Assembly (NCBI RefSeq): GCF_005502885.1
Contig: NZ_SCMR01000031.1
Span: 1 to 34,456 of the forward strand
Source: Microbacterium sp. 2FI
GTDB taxonomy: Bacteria > Actinomycetota > Actinomycetes > Actinomycetales > Microbacteriaceae
Reading direction: 5' to 3'
DNA length: 34,456 nt
The number at the start of each line of letters is the position of its first letter. Position 1 is the stretch's first letter. Under the pieces are notes generated by a model. That model was not told the origin of the DNA. It did no database searches and was given only the letters and a program-made list of their open reading frames with translations. Shown in pieces: positions 23,458-32,392 of the stretch. The position numbers and the translations under genes are program-made.

Positions 23458-24228
23458 GTGACTTCCGACCTCGTACCCGACGCGGACGACACCCCCGACC
23501 CCGGCCCTTCCGAGCCTGCGAAGCGGATGGGTGCGACCTACTGGTTCGGACGCTCGATCATCACTCCGCTCGCGCGCGTCGTGTATCGGCCGCACATCGA
23601 GGGGCGATCGAACGTGCCCAAGACAGGCCCGGTGATCTTCGCGAGCAACCACCTGTCGTTCATCGACTCCATCGCCATCCCGGTCGCCTCGCCCCGGCCG
23701 GTGCACTTCCTCGCGAAGTCGAGCTACTTCGAGAAGACCTTCTCGCGGTGGTTCTTCACCGCGATCGGCGCCGTTCCGGTGCAGCGGGGTGCCGGTCAGG
23801 CCGCCCTCGACGCACTCGACCAGCAGCGCGTGCTCCTGGAAGGCGGCAGCACCGTCGCGCTCTACCCCGAGGGCACCCGCTCGCTCGACGGGCGCCTGTA
23901 CAAGGGACGAACGGGCGTCGCGTTCCTCGCCCTGCAGACCGGCGCGCCGGTCGTGCCGGTCGGACTCATCGGCACCGACGATGTCATGCCCGTCGGCGCG
24001 AAGCTCCCCTCGCTCACCCGCCGCATCACGGTGCGCTTCGGCGAGCCGCTCGAGCTTTCGCACCACGGCCCCGCCGACTCCGGCCGCGCGCGCCGGCTCG
24101 CGACCGACGACATCATGGCCGCGATCCACGCGCTCTCGGGCCAGGAGCTCGCGAACGCCTACAACGAGGTGCCTGCGCACAACCCGATCGAGCGGATCAA
24201 GCAGGTCCTTCCACACGAGCGTCGCTGA
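23458..24228 (+). CDS. 1-acyl-sn-glycerol-3-phosphate acyltransferase family protein (PlsC-like)
   Basis: Membrane-associated acyltransferase of 256 residues, expected to transfer an acyl chain in phospholipid synthesis. The catalytic NHLSFID (HX4D, His65/Asp70), the GAVPVQRG block II, YPEGTRS (block III, ~137-143) and APVVPVGLIG (block IV) are all present in order. One hydrophobic segment (~28-45) may anchor it. GTG 23458 is chosen because TACCCT ends 6 nt upstream and the first recognisable family sequence soon follows. A longer upstream frame overlaps the FKBP gene on the other strand. It converges on OsmC across a long hairpin. Confidence 0.9.
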   Translation: MTSDLVPDADDTPDPGPSEPAKRMGATYWFGRSIITPLARVVYRPHIEGRSNVPKTGPVIFASNHLSFIDSIAIPVASPRPVHFLAKSSYFEKTFSRWFFTAIGAVPVQRGAGQAALDALDQQRVLLEGGSTVALYPEGTRSLDGRLYKGRTGVAFLALQTGAPVVPVGLIGTDDVMPVGAKLPSLTRRITVRFGEPLELSHHGPADSGRARRLATDDIMAAIHALSGQELANAYNEVPAHNPIERIKQVLPHERR

Positions 24229-24245
24229 CCGCCCGCCCCTGCCGT

Positions 24246-24302
24246 TTACGGACGGAACACGCCGCGACGGGACCGACGCCCCGCGGCGTGTTCCGTCCGT
24301 AA
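24246..24302. terminator. 21-bp perfect inverted repeat between convergent genes
   Basis: The left arm 24246-24266 (starts TTACGGACGG) and right arm 24282-24302 (ends CCGTCCGTAA) are exact reverse complements over 21 bp around a 15-nt loop. It lies between the acyltransferase stop (24228) and the OsmC stop (24308). A bidirectional transcription terminator is the simplest reading. The stem is unusually long and has no U-tract beyond the terminal AA/TT. Confidence 0.7.
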
Positions 24303-24307
24303 TCGGA

Positions 24308-24778
24308 TCAGGCGACAGCGATCGTCGGCTCGTGCCGCACGGGGAAGTTCACCGAGTTGGCGATGAAGCACCATTCGTTCGCCTGCGCGTGCGCGGCGGT
24401 CGCGGCATCCGTCATCGACGCATCGGCGATCGTCACGCGAGGACGCAGCACCACCTCGCGGAACGCGCCGCCGCCCCGCCCATCTTCGACCATGATCCCT
24501 GACGCCGCGTCTTCGTAGCCGACGACGACGACGCCTGCCTGTACGCACGCGTGCAGGTACGACAGCAGATGGCATTCGCTGAGGGCTGCCAGGAGCAGGT
24601 CCTCGGGGTTCCAGCGCGTCGGGTCGCCGCGGAACGGCTTGTCGGATGACGCGAGCAGCGCGGGCTTGCCCTCGATCTCGATCGTCACGGCACGGTCGTA
24701 GTCGCGGTATCCCGACGTGCCGCTGCCGCGGTCGCCCGTCCACGTCGTCCGGACGGAGTATCGATGCTCACCGAACAT
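24308..24778 (-). CDS. OsmC family peroxiredoxin-like protein
   Basis: A 156-residue OsmC/Ohr-superfamily protein; these are thiol peroxidases that reduce organic hydroperoxides. Both conserved cysteines are present: Cys69 in AALSECHLLSYLHAC and Cys137 in ANEWCFIANSVNFP. The DPTRWNPEDLLLAAL motif before the first Cys is typical. The profile is nearer to the YhfA/SACOL-type OsmC-like group than to Ohr, but I cannot separate them firmly. ATG 24778 is preferred over TTG 24784; CAGACT ends 7 nt before it, a possible weak -10. It diverges from the asparaginase gene. Confidence 0.88.
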   Translation of the reverse strand: MFGEHRYSVRTTWTGDRGSGTSGYRDYDRAVTIEIEGKPALLASSDKPFRGDPTRWNPEDLLLAALSECHLLSYLHACVQAGVVVVGYEDAASGIMVEDGRGGGAFREVVLRPRVTIADASMTDAATAAHAQANEWCFIANSVNFPVRHEPTIAVA

Positions 24779-24818
24779 GCGCAACAGTCTGTCATGCGAG
24801 GGGTCGCGGCCTCGGCGG

Positions 24819-24824
24819 TAGGCT
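24819..24824 (+). promoter_or_regulatory. -10 box of the asparaginase gene (leaderless start)
   Basis: TAGGCT followed by 6 nt and GTG 24831; same box and spacing as ispG and dxr. Confidence 0.6.
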
Positions 24825-24830
24825 GGCCGG

Positions 24831-25820
24831 GTGCCGCAGACCTTCGCAGCGTCCGACGCCGTCGAGCTCGCCGTCGTCGAGCGAAGCGGCTTCGTCGAGT
24901 CCCGTCACGCGGGCATCGCCATCGTCCTCGGCGCCGACGGCACCCTGGTCGAGAGGATCGGCGACCCGACGGCCCTGATCCTGCCGCGCTCGAGCCTCAA
25001 GCCGCTTCAGGCGCTGGCCTGTCTCGCAGCCGGCGCGCCGCTCGAGGGCGAGCGCCTGGGGCTTTCGACGGCAAGCCATTCGGGCACCGACCGTCATGTC
25101 GCCGTCGTCCGGGACATCCTCGACGCCGCCGCCCTCGGCGAGGAGGCCCTCGGCTGCCCGGCGGCCTGGCCCGGCGACACAGCCACCCGCGACGAACTCG
25201 TCCGCGATCACGCCGAGCCCTCCCGCATCCGCATGAACTGCTCGGGCAAGCATGCCGCGATGCTTCTGACGTGCGTCACGAACGGGTGGGACCCGGCGGG
25301 ATACCTCGACGCGCAGCATCCCCTCCAAGCGCACATCCGCGATGTCATCGAGCGGCTCATCGGCGAGAAGGTCGCCGCGACCGCGATCGACGGATGCGGC
25401 GCACCGGTGTACGCGATGACGCTCTTCGGCCTCGCACGCGCTGTCCATCGCATCGGCGGCTCGTCGAAGACCTCGCCGTTCGCGCTGCACCGCAGCGCGG
25501 GTGCGCTCGTCGAGGCTGTACGGGAGCACCCGTGGACGATCGACGGCCCCGGCAGGCCCGACACGATCGCCATCGAGCGACTCGGCGTCTTCGCCAAGGG
25601 CGGCGCCGAAGGGGTCATGGTGATGGTCGCTCCCGACGGCACGACCGTCGCCCTCAAGATGCTCGACGGCTCGGGCCGCGCGGCCACCGCGGTCGCGCTG
25701 CGGCTGCTCGAACGCGCCGGAGCGCTCGCCCCGGCGGCTGTCGCCGAGACCATGTCTGCACTTTCGCTGTCGGTCCTCGGCGGCGGAGAGGCTGTCGGGG
25801 CGATCCGCCCCGCTTTCTAG
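24831..25820 (+). CDS. L-asparaginase, Rhizobium etli type (Asparaginase_II family)
   Basis: A 329-residue amidohydrolase, expected to hydrolyse asparagine to aspartate and ammonia. It belongs to the serine-beta-lactamase-like asparaginase class, not the E. coli AnsA/AnsB fold. The SxxK motif is SSLK (Ser54, Lys57). The CSGKHAAML motif supplies Cys137 and Lys140, and IDGCGAP and SHSGTDRH are also conserved. There is no signal peptide, so it is cytoplasmic. The start is set by the TAGGCT box 6 nt before GTG 24831. Alanine dehydrogenase follows after 56 bp with its own ribosome site, suggesting a shared nitrogen-catabolic transcript. Confidence 0.91.
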   Translation: MPQTFAASDAVELAVVERSGFVESRHAGIAIVLGADGTLVERIGDPTALILPRSSLKPLQALACLAAGAPLEGERLGLSTASHSGTDRHVAVVRDILDAAALGEEALGCPAAWPGDTATRDELVRDHAEPSRIRMNCSGKHAAMLLTCVTNGWDPAGYLDAQHPLQAHIRDVIERLIGEKVAATAIDGCGAPVYAMTLFGLARAVHRIGGSSKTSPFALHRSAGALVEAVREHPWTIDGPGRPDTIAIERLGVFAKGGAEGVMVMVAPDGTTVALKMLDGSGRAATAVALRLLERAGALAPAAVAETMSALSLSVLGGGEAVGAIRPAF

Positions 25821-25876
25821 AGGCGCTCCCACAAGGAGCCCGAGCGCTCCAACGGCGGAGCGGAAAGGACCACGCG

Positions 25877-26992
25877 ATGAGGATCAGCGTCCCCACCGAA
25901 GTGAAGAACAACGAGTACCGGGTGGCACTGACGCCGGCCGGCGTGTACGACCTGGTGGCATCCGGCCACGAGGTGTTCGTGCAGCGCGGCGCGGGGCTCG
26001 GCTCGTCGATGCCGGATGCCGAGTACGAAGCGGCCGGAGCGACCCTCCTCGACGATCCGGCAGAGGTCTGGGCTCGCGCCGAGCTGCTGCTGAAGGTCAA
26101 GGAGCCGATCGCGAGCGAGTACGGGTACTTCCGCGACGACCTCGTGCTCTTCACCTACCTGCACCTCGCCGCCGACCGACCACTGACCGATCGGCTCGTC
26201 GCCGACGGCGTGACGGCGATCGCGTACGAGACCGTCCAGGCGGCGGGCGGCGGGCTGCCGCTCCTCGCCCCCATGAGCGAAGTGGCCGGGCGCCTCGCGC
26301 CGATGGTCGGCGCGTCGACGCTCATGCGCTCGGCCGGGGGCCTCGGCCTCTTGATGTCGGGCGTCCCCGGCACCCGCCCCGCGGTGGTCACCGTGATCGG
26401 CGGCGGCGTGGCCGGCGCCAACGCCGCGGTCATCGCCGTCGGCATGGGCGCCGACGTCACGGTGTTCGACACCAACGTGCAGCGGCTGCGGTACCTCGAC
26501 GACCACTTCCAGGGGCGCGTGAAGACCGCGGCATCCAATCCCCTCGACCTCGACCGGGCCGTCGTCTCGTCGGATCTCGTGATCGGCTCGGTGCTCATTC
26601 CGGGCGCGAAGGCGCCCAAGCTCGTCACGAACGACATGGTCTCGCGCATGCGTCCGGGCTCGGTGCTCGTCGACATCGCCGTCGACCAGGGTGGCTGCTT
26701 CGAAGACACCCACCCGACGACCCACGCCGACCCGACGTTCGAGGTGCACGGCAGCATCTTCTACTGCGTCGCCAACATGCCGGGCGCCGTGCCGAACACG
26801 TCGACGTCGGCCCTCACGAACGCCACGCTCCCCTACATCCGCCAGGTAGCCCGGCGCGGGTGGAAGGAAGCGCTGCGTGCCGACGCGGGCCTCGCGGCGG
26901 GCCTCAACACTCACGGCGGCGCGGTCGTGAACGCCGGGGTCGCGACGGCGCACGAGCTCGACCTCGCCTCACTCGAGGCGGCACTGGTCTGA
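25877..26992 (+). CDS. ald: Alanine dehydrogenase
   Basis: NAD-dependent enzyme interconverting alanine with pyruvate plus ammonia; 371 residues, the usual length. Catalytic residues match the characterised Mycobacterium enzyme: Lys75 (LLLKVKEP), His96 (FTYLHLAAD) and Asp270 (VDIAVDQGG). The Rossmann motif GGGVAGANAA (~176-185) binds NAD. The N-terminal MRISVPTEVKNNEYRVALTP is the family signature. A GGAAAGGA ribosome site precedes ATG 25877. The pairing with an asparaginase and, elsewhere in the window, an AGCS symporter points to amino-acid nitrogen use. A hairpin follows the stop. Confidence 0.96.
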   Translation: MRISVPTEVKNNEYRVALTPAGVYDLVASGHEVFVQRGAGLGSSMPDAEYEAAGATLLDDPAEVWARAELLLKVKEPIASEYGYFRDDLVLFTYLHLAADRPLTDRLVADGVTAIAYETVQAAGGGLPLLAPMSEVAGRLAPMVGASTLMRSAGGLGLLMSGVPGTRPAVVTVIGGGVAGANAAVIAVGMGADVTVFDTNVQRLRYLDDHFQGRVKTAASNPLDLDRAVVSSDLVIGSVLIPGAKAPKLVTNDMVSRMRPGSVLVDIAVDQGGCFEDTHPTTHADPTFEVHGSIFYCVANMPGAVPNTSTSALTNATLPYIRQVARRGWKEALRADAGLAAGLNTHGGAVVNAGVATAHELDLASLEAALV

Positions 26993-26999
26993 CGTCGGT

Positions 27000-27033
27000 C
27001 TCGTCGCCCGGCTCACCACAGTCGGGCGACGAG
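27000..27033. terminator. Bidirectional hairpin between ald and the APC permease
   Basis: CTCGTCGCCCG (27000-27010), 12-nt loop, CGGGCGACGAG (27023-27033): a perfect 11-bp stem filling the 43-bp gap between the converging stop codons. No clear U-tract on either strand. Confidence 0.6.
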
Positions 27034-27035
27034 CG

Positions 27036-28601
27036 TCAGGCGAGCCCGCCGTCGATCGATCGGCTGAAGTCGCTCGGGTCTTCGGGGACGAGCACAGCCG
27101 TCTCGCGGTTCAGGCTCTCGCCGCGGAAGAACGGCTTCGCGCGAGGGAAGAAGAACCAGAGGAACATCAGCAGCACGCCGAACGCCAGCGCTCCGATGCC
27201 CATGACGAACGTGCCGCCGATCCCGAGCAGCACCGTGTAGCCGTAGTCGACGTTGTACATGTCGATCGCGGACTGCACGAACGCATACGTCAGCATCAGC
27301 GCGCCGAGGAGCGGGAAGAGGAAGCGGTAGAAGAAGTTGCGCGCCGAGTCGAACAGCGCGCGACGGAAGTACCAGACGCACGCGTACCCGGTGATCGCGT
27401 AGTAGAACGCGATCGCGAGCCCGAGCGAGAGGATCGAGTCCTGCAGGATGTTGTCGCTGATGAGCGTGAGACCCACGTAGTAGACGATCGCGACGATGCC
27501 CATGACCAGCGTCGAGAAGGACGGCGTCTTGTACTGCGGGTGCACCGTCGCGAAGCGCCTCGGGAGCGCCTTGTACGCGGCCATGGCCAGCGTGCCGCGG
27601 GCAGTGGGAAGGATCGTGGTCTGCGTCGACGAGATCGCCGAGATCATGACGGCCACGACGAGCACCCACCCGAGCGGGCCGAGAAGACCGTCCTTGATCG
27701 CCAGGAAGAAGTCGTCGGCGTTCGCCTCGTTGCCGAGCCCGGTGCCGGTCTCGCCGAGGCCCGCGTACATCATCGCGGCGACCGTGACGCCGACGTAGGT
27801 GAACAGGAGGATCACGGTCGTCAGCAGCGCCGCGCGGCCGGGGATGCGCTTGGGGTCCTTCGTCTCCTCATTGAGGGCGAGACACGTGTCCCAGCCCCAG
27901 TAGATGAACAGTGCGAGGAGGATCGCCTCGACGAATCCGCTCCATTCGGTGAAGGCGAACGGGTTGAACCACGCCCAGTCGAACGGCGTCGGGTCCGGGG
28001 CTGTGCCCGCGAAGAAGTGCCACAGCGCCGCGACGACGAAGACGACGAGGGCGACGTACTGGATGGCCAGAAGGACGTTCTGGATGCGCTCGCCGATCTC
28101 GACGCCGCGCCAGCTCACCCAGGTCATCGCCGCGATGAACACGACGCCGGTCGCCGTGACGAGCGGCACGTTGTCGGCGAGGAGCGCATCTTCCGACGTC
28201 CCGACGATGCCGTCGACGAGCGCCCAGAAGTAGATGCCGGCGATCTGCGCGAGGTTCGCGAGCACCACCATGCCCGCCACCGCGACACCCCAGCCGCCGA
28301 GCCACCCCACCCACGGACCGAACGCCTTCGTGCCCCACGTGAAGGTCGTGCCGCAGTCGGGAACGTCGTTGTTCAGCTCGCGATACGCGAAGGCGATGAA
28401 CAGCATCGGGATGAACGCGACGACGAAGGCGATGGGCGCCTGGGCGCCTACCGCGAGGACGACGAATCCGAGCGTCGCGACGAGCGAGTACACGGGGGCG
28501 GTCGAGGCGAGCCCGATGACCGTCGATCCCCAGAGCCCGAGCGTCCCTGCCGCGAGTCCTTTGCCGTCCGGTCGCTGAAGGTCGATCGGAGTTGTAGCCA
28601 C
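27036..28601 (-). CDS. APC superfamily amino acid permease
   Basis: A 521-residue inner-membrane permease with ~12-14 hydrophobic helices. The family start is clear: GLWGSTVIGLASTAPVYSLVATLGF in helix 1 and ELNNDVPDCGTTFTWGTKAFGPWVG. The IYWGWDTCLALNEETKDPKRIPGRAAL segment and TQTTILPTARGTLAMAAYKALP are also APC-like. Substrate is not evident; amino acids or polyamines are usual. The frame is open to 28976, but the upstream part overlaps the next gene. GTG 28601 (VATTPIDLQRPDG) is supported by TACCTT ending 6 nt upstream and no Shine-Dalgarno, so a leaderless start. It converges on ald. Confidence 0.89.
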   Translation of the reverse strand: MATTPIDLQRPDGKGLAAGTLGLWGSTVIGLASTAPVYSLVATLGFVVLAVGAQAPIAFVVAFIPMLFIAFAYRELNNDVPDCGTTFTWGTKAFGPWVGWLGGWGVAVAGMVVLANLAQIAGIYFWALVDGIVGTSEDALLADNVPLVTATGVVFIAAMTWVSWRGVEIGERIQNVLLAIQYVALVVFVVAALWHFFAGTAPDPTPFDWAWFNPFAFTEWSGFVEAILLALFIYWGWDTCLALNEETKDPKRIPGRAALLTTVILLFTYVGVTVAAMMYAGLGETGTGLGNEANADDFFLAIKDGLLGPLGWVLVVAVMISAISSTQTTILPTARGTLAMAAYKALPRRFATVHPQYKTPSFSTLVMGIVAIVYYVGLTLISDNILQDSILSLGLAIAFYYAITGYACVWYFRRALFDSARNFFYRFLFPLLGALMLTYAFVQSAIDMYNVDYGYTVLLGIGGTFVMGIGALAFGVLLMFLWFFFPRAKPFFRGESLNRETAVLVPEDPSDFSRSIDGGLA

Positions 28602-28607
28602 AGAGCG

Positions 28608-28613
28608 AAGGTA
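28608..28613 (-). promoter_or_regulatory. -10 box of the APC permease gene (leaderless start)
   Basis: TACCTT (28613 to 28608) followed by 6 nt and GTG 28601, placed in the 67-bp gap after the EccC-like gene. Confidence 0.5.
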
Positions 28614-28668
28614 TGCGCCCCGCCGAGGCCGGTCAAGACGCGCGCCTGCGACGGACCGACCGGACCTG

Positions 28669-31488
28669 CTATCCCGGAAGGACGATGCGGACGGGCTCGG
28701 CACCGGCCGCAAGAAGCCACGCACGCGCCCTGCCGGGTTCGCAATAGGGCGGGATCGTGCGGCTTCCGGCGAGCACCCGCAGCTCGGCCGCGCACGACGA
28801 GTCGACCACGAGATCGTGATCGCCTCGCACCTCGGCGAGAATCCGCCAGTTCCGCTGCCAGTCGTCGGGCTCGCCGAAGACCACAACCCGCGAGTCCGCG
28901 GGAGGATCGGCGGCGGCGTAGTCGTCGACGGAGAGCACGCGGACGCCGCTCGCCTCCCACTCCGCCTGCGCGGCACGGGCGGCGGGCGAGCGTCGTGTCA
29001 CCAGCCCGGTGAGAGCACCCGTCGGGGCCCACGTCCGAGGCTGCAGAGCCGAGGAGGGCGGCGCGGGCGCGACGAGGGCGATCTGCACCGCAAGGGAGTC
29101 GAAGCGCGCGCGGCCGGGCGGGGGGCCGGCGACGAAGTGCGCCGGGTCTCCTCCGGCCGCGACGTGATCCGAGCGCGTCGGCAGCGCCAGCAGCACCCGG
29201 CGCGGCAGCAGTTCGGCCAGACGCATGACGGGGCCGGCGAGACGCTGAGCGGATGCCGCGACGAGCACGCCGTGCGCACCTGCGGTGCGCACGATCGATT
29301 CCAGGCGTTCGAGGAACGCGTGCGCGTGGTCGGGAGGGAAGAGCCCCGGCAGAGCGTCGAGGTCGTCGATCAGCACGAGCGTGCCCGAGTCAGGGGGCGC
29401 GTCGACGAGGGCTGCAACGGCATCCCACGCCCCTTCCGCGCTTCGCGGGATGCGGATGATCATGCCCGGCGCCTGGCTCGCGAGCACCGCAAGGGCGTTC
29501 GTCTTTCCGGAACCGGCGGCGCCCACGACGAGAAGCCCTCGATCGTGGATGCGAAGCCCGACAGGCACCTGACGCTGGTGCTCGGGCTCGTCCGAGAGGC
29601 CGAGAAGCATCAGCTCCTCCTCGTGCGACGCGGCGCGCAGCCGCTCGAGCGGCAGCCGCGACGGCAGCGGCGCCAGCCACGGCCGGCGCGGCGCATCGTC
29701 CGCAACGGCTTCGATGGCCGCGATGTCTGCGGCGTCCGAGAGCGCCACCGTCACCCGCCGGGCTTCGGCGTCACCCGCGCGGCGGATCATCGCAAGACCC
29801 CGGCCCGCCGCGCCGCCGGGTAGCTGCGCCGCCTCATCGGTGCCGATCACCAGCCTGCTGTCGGCGGCGTCCGCCACCCGCAGGCTCACCCGCAGCGGGC
29901 AGTTCGCCAGCACGCTCTCGCGGATCACGCCCGCCGCCCGCTGCGTGCCGAGCACGAGGTGCATGCCGAGGGCGCGGCCACGTGCGGCAATGTCGGCGAA
30001 GACGGCGTTGAGCTCGGGATGATCGCCCAGCAGCGCCGCGAACTCGTCGACGACGATCACCAGGCGCGGAATTCGTACGCGCGGATCGCGGATGTCGCGA
30101 GCACCGACGCGGGCGATCTCGGCCTCGCGCCAGCGCACTTCGGCACGAAGGCTCTCGATCGCACGGCGGGCACCCGCGCCGTCGAGATCGGTGATCACGC
30201 CGGTGACGTGCGGGAGCCCTGCCAGCGGGTCGAACGCGGTCCCGCCTTTGAAGTCGGCGAGCAGGAAGGTGACCTCGCGCGTGCTGCGGGTCGCGCACAG
30301 TGCGACGATCCAGGTGAGCAGCAGCTCGCTCTTGCCCGAGCCGGTTACTCCGGTGACGACGGCATGGGGCCCGTCGGCGACCAGATCGATCACAACGGGT
30401 GCGCCGGCGGCCACTCCCACCACGGCCGGGAGGCCGTCGCCGGGATCGGCCGGCGAACTCGCCAGGAGGGGTCCGAGCGCGATAGGCCCGTCGGCGTTCC
30501 TCGTCCAGCCGAGTGTGCGTTCCGCGCGCGAGGCGAGCTCGGCCGCGATCGCGGTCGCCTGCTCGCGCGCGATCGCCTCGATCGACACCTCGGCGGCCTC
30601 GCCGTGGTGCAGCGCGCGGGCGCGCTCGGGGGCGTCCACCGTGAGCACAGTCGCGCATCGTGGCGGCAGCGGGTCTCCCGGTGCGCGCACGGCGAGGGCG
30701 ATGTCGGCGTCGTCAGGCACCGGATCGTGGCGCCCGACCAGGGCGAGGCGAAGACCAGAGGTGGCGCGCCGATGCGGCAGCTCCTCGGCCCACGCGAGAT
30801 CCGGGCCGAGCGTGCCGACGATCCGCAGATCACCCGGAGCGTGCGCCAAGCACAGCTGGAGTGCGAGCGCACGCTGCACCGCCGCCGACAGCACCGGCGA
30901 CCCCACGATGACGACGCCGTCCGCGGCCGGGACGGTGACGGGCGCGAGCGCGAGGCGTGCCGCGCGGGCGCGCAGAGCCGCGGCATCCGCATCGCCCTCG
31001 CCGCCCGTGACGCGCAAAGCGCTCGCGACCTCACCTGCTCCGATGACGAGCGCGACCCCGCGTGTCGGCACGGGGCGCCAGATCTCGTCGCTGCGCAGCG
31101 CGAATCCTGAGACATCGGGATGCCGGGTCCAGCGGCGCCGGCGCTCGAGGTCGTGCCGACGCACGATCGCGTCACTCACACGCGCGCGCTCCGCCTTCGC
31201 CGCGGCGTCGGCGATGCGACGGGCCCGACGAGCGCCCCGGCCGGCATCGAGCAGCGTCGCGACCGCGATCAGCGGACCGAGGAGGGCGAGCCAGAGTGCG
31301 AGGGTCGACCCCATCACCAGCCACAGCGCGACCGCGCCGATGACGGGCACGATGCTCGCCATGATCGGGATGCCTGGGCGCGGAGGCGGCGTCCACGCCG
31401 CCGGCAGCACGAGAGGCTCGGTGTCGGCGGCTTCGACGGGCTCGAGGAGGGACGGAGCATGCGTGGGGGTGAACGCGGCGATGGTCAC
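28669..31488 (-). CDS. EccC-like FtsK/SpoIIIE-domain ATPase
   Basis: A 939-residue membrane-anchored ATPase. Two adjacent membrane helices (~42-85) are followed by a charged linker. The first FtsK/SpoIIIE domain has Walker A GVTGSGKSELL (~380) and Walker B LVIVVDEFAALL (~479). It also carries the motifs LADFKGGTAFDPLAGLPHV and HLVLGTQRA. A second P-loop domain has GAAGSGKTNAL (~658) and LVLIDDLDAL (~706). The two N-terminal helices and tandem ATPase domains recall type VII secretion motors (EccC/EssC), but EccC usually has three ATPase domains and is longer. No WXG100 substrate or other T7SS gene is visible here. The GTG at 31488 has no strong ribosome site. The PP2C gene is 66 bp upstream on the same strand, probably one transcript. 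Confidence 0.85.
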   Translation of the reverse strand: MTIAAFTPTHAPSLLEPVEAADTEPLVLPAAWTPPPRPGIPIMASIVPVIGAVALWLVMGSTLALWLALLGPLIAVATLLDAGRGARRARRIADAAAKAERARVSDAIVRRHDLERRRRWTRHPDVSGFALRSDEIWRPVPTRGVALVIGAGEVASALRVTGGEGDADAAALRARAARLALAPVTVPAADGVVIVGSPVLSAAVQRALALQLCLAHAPGDLRIVGTLGPDLAWAEELPHRRATSGLRLALVGRHDPVPDDADIALAVRAPGDPLPPRCATVLTVDAPERARALHHGEAAEVSIEAIAREQATAIAAELASRAERTLGWTRNADGPIALGPLLASSPADPGDGLPAVVGVAAGAPVVIDLVADGPHAVVTGVTGSGKSELLLTWIVALCATRSTREVTFLLADFKGGTAFDPLAGLPHVTGVITDLDGAGARRAIESLRAEVRWREAEIARVGARDIRDPRVRIPRLVIVVDEFAALLGDHPELNAVFADIAARGRALGMHLVLGTQRAAGVIRESVLANCPLRVSLRVADAADSRLVIGTDEAAQLPGGAAGRGLAMIRRAGDAEARRVTVALSDAADIAAIEAVADDAPRRPWLAPLPSRLPLERLRAASHEEELMLLGLSDEPEHQRQVPVGLRIHDRGLLVVGAAGSGKTNALAVLASQAPGMIIRIPRSAEGAWDAVAALVDAPPDSGTLVLIDDLDALPGLFPPDHAHAFLERLESIVRTAGAHGVLVAASAQRLAGPVMRLAELLPRRVLLALPTRSDHVAAGGDPAHFVAGPPPGRARFDSLAVQIALVAPAPPSSALQPRTWAPTGALTGLVTRRSPAARAAQAEWEASGVRVLSVDDYAAADPPADSRVVVFGEPDDWQRNWRILAEVRGDHDLVVDSSCAAELRVLAGSRTIPPYCEPGRARAWLLAAGAEPVRIVLPG

Positions 31489-31554
31489 GCACTCAGTCCA
31501 CCGCGACGCTCGTCGGCTTCGCGGCGCGGCGTGTCGATCTGTGGAGAGCGCCGC

Positions 31555-32358
31555 TCAGGTGGCGGCTGGGGAGGAACCGGTGGCCGGTGCGCTCGCATCG
31601 ACGACGTCGAGCACGATGATCGTGATGTTGTCGCGACCGCCGTTCTCGAGCGCTGCGGCGAGCATCGCCGTCGCTGCGGCGGCGGGATCTTCGTTCTCGT
31701 CGAGGAAGTGACGGATGCCGTAGTCGGTGAGCTCTTTCGTGAGCCCGTCCGAGCAGATCACGAAGCGATCGCCCGAGACGACGTCCAGGCGCACGTAGTC
31801 GGGGGTGACACTGTCGCTCGGTCCGACGGCGCGCGTGATCACATTGCCGTAGGGGTGGTTCTCGGCCTCTTCAGGACTCAGCCTGCCCGAGGCCACGAGC
31901 TCTTGCACGACCGAGTGATCCGTCGTCACCTGCACGATCGATCCGTCACGGACGAGATACACGCGCGAGTCGCCGATGTTGAGGGTCACCCAGTGCGCCG
32001 CCTCCCCCGAGGTGTCGAGGTAGACGCCGGTCAGCGTCGTGCCGGTGCCGTCGTCGGTGGCGTCGGGATGTGCGGCGATGTCCTTCACCGCGCGAAGGAG
32101 CGCCTTCTCGATCGCCTTGGGCGTGACGGTTCCGGCGTCGGCGACGCCGCGCATGCGAGCGATCGTGGTGGCGCTGGCGATTTCGCCGCCGACGTGTCCG
32201 CCCATGCCGTCGGCGACGACGAACAGCGGGAAGTCCGCGAACACGGCGTCCTGGTTGACCTCACGTCGACGCCCGGTGTCGGTCACGGCCGCCCAGGAGA
32301 GGTCGAGGGCACCGTGCGGAATCCGCACGCGCTGGGACTGGGTGGATACCTCGGGCAC
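31555..32358 (-). CDS. PP2C-family serine/threonine phosphatase
   Basis: A soluble Mn/Mg-dependent phosphatase of 267 residues that would reverse Ser/Thr kinase signalling. All PP2C metal motifs are intact: GRRREVNQDA, VVADGMGGHVGGE (DGMGGH), NIGDSRVYLV, VICSDGLTKEL and GGRDNITIIVL. GTG 32358 has a GGAGG site 8 nt upstream. TAGTAT (32426 to 32421) is a likely -10, giving a ~55-nt leader that holds a 16-bp palindrome. The gene precedes the EccC-like ATPase. Phosphatases near T7SS-like motors are known in actinobacteria, which makes functional linkage plausible but unproven. Confidence 0.92.
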   Translation of the reverse strand: MPEVSTQSQRVRIPHGALDLSWAAVTDTGRRREVNQDAVFADFPLFVVADGMGGHVGGEIASATTIARMRGVADAGTVTPKAIEKALLRAVKDIAAHPDATDDGTGTTLTGVYLDTSGEAAHWVTLNIGDSRVYLVRDGSIVQVTTDHSVVQELVASGRLSPEEAENHPYGNVITRAVGPSDSVTPDYVRLDVVSGDRFVICSDGLTKELTDYGIRHFLDENEDPAAAATAMLAAALENGGRDNITIIVLDVVDASAPATGSSPAAT

Positions 32359-32392
32359 GCCGTGATCCTCCCCATCGGCTGGCGGCGACGCT

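Noticed and set aside
28602..28976. N-terminal extension of the APC permease frame
   Set aside because: It overlaps the C-terminal coding part of the EccC-like gene and is unlike any permease. The TACCTT-N6-GTG arrangement fixes the start at 28601.
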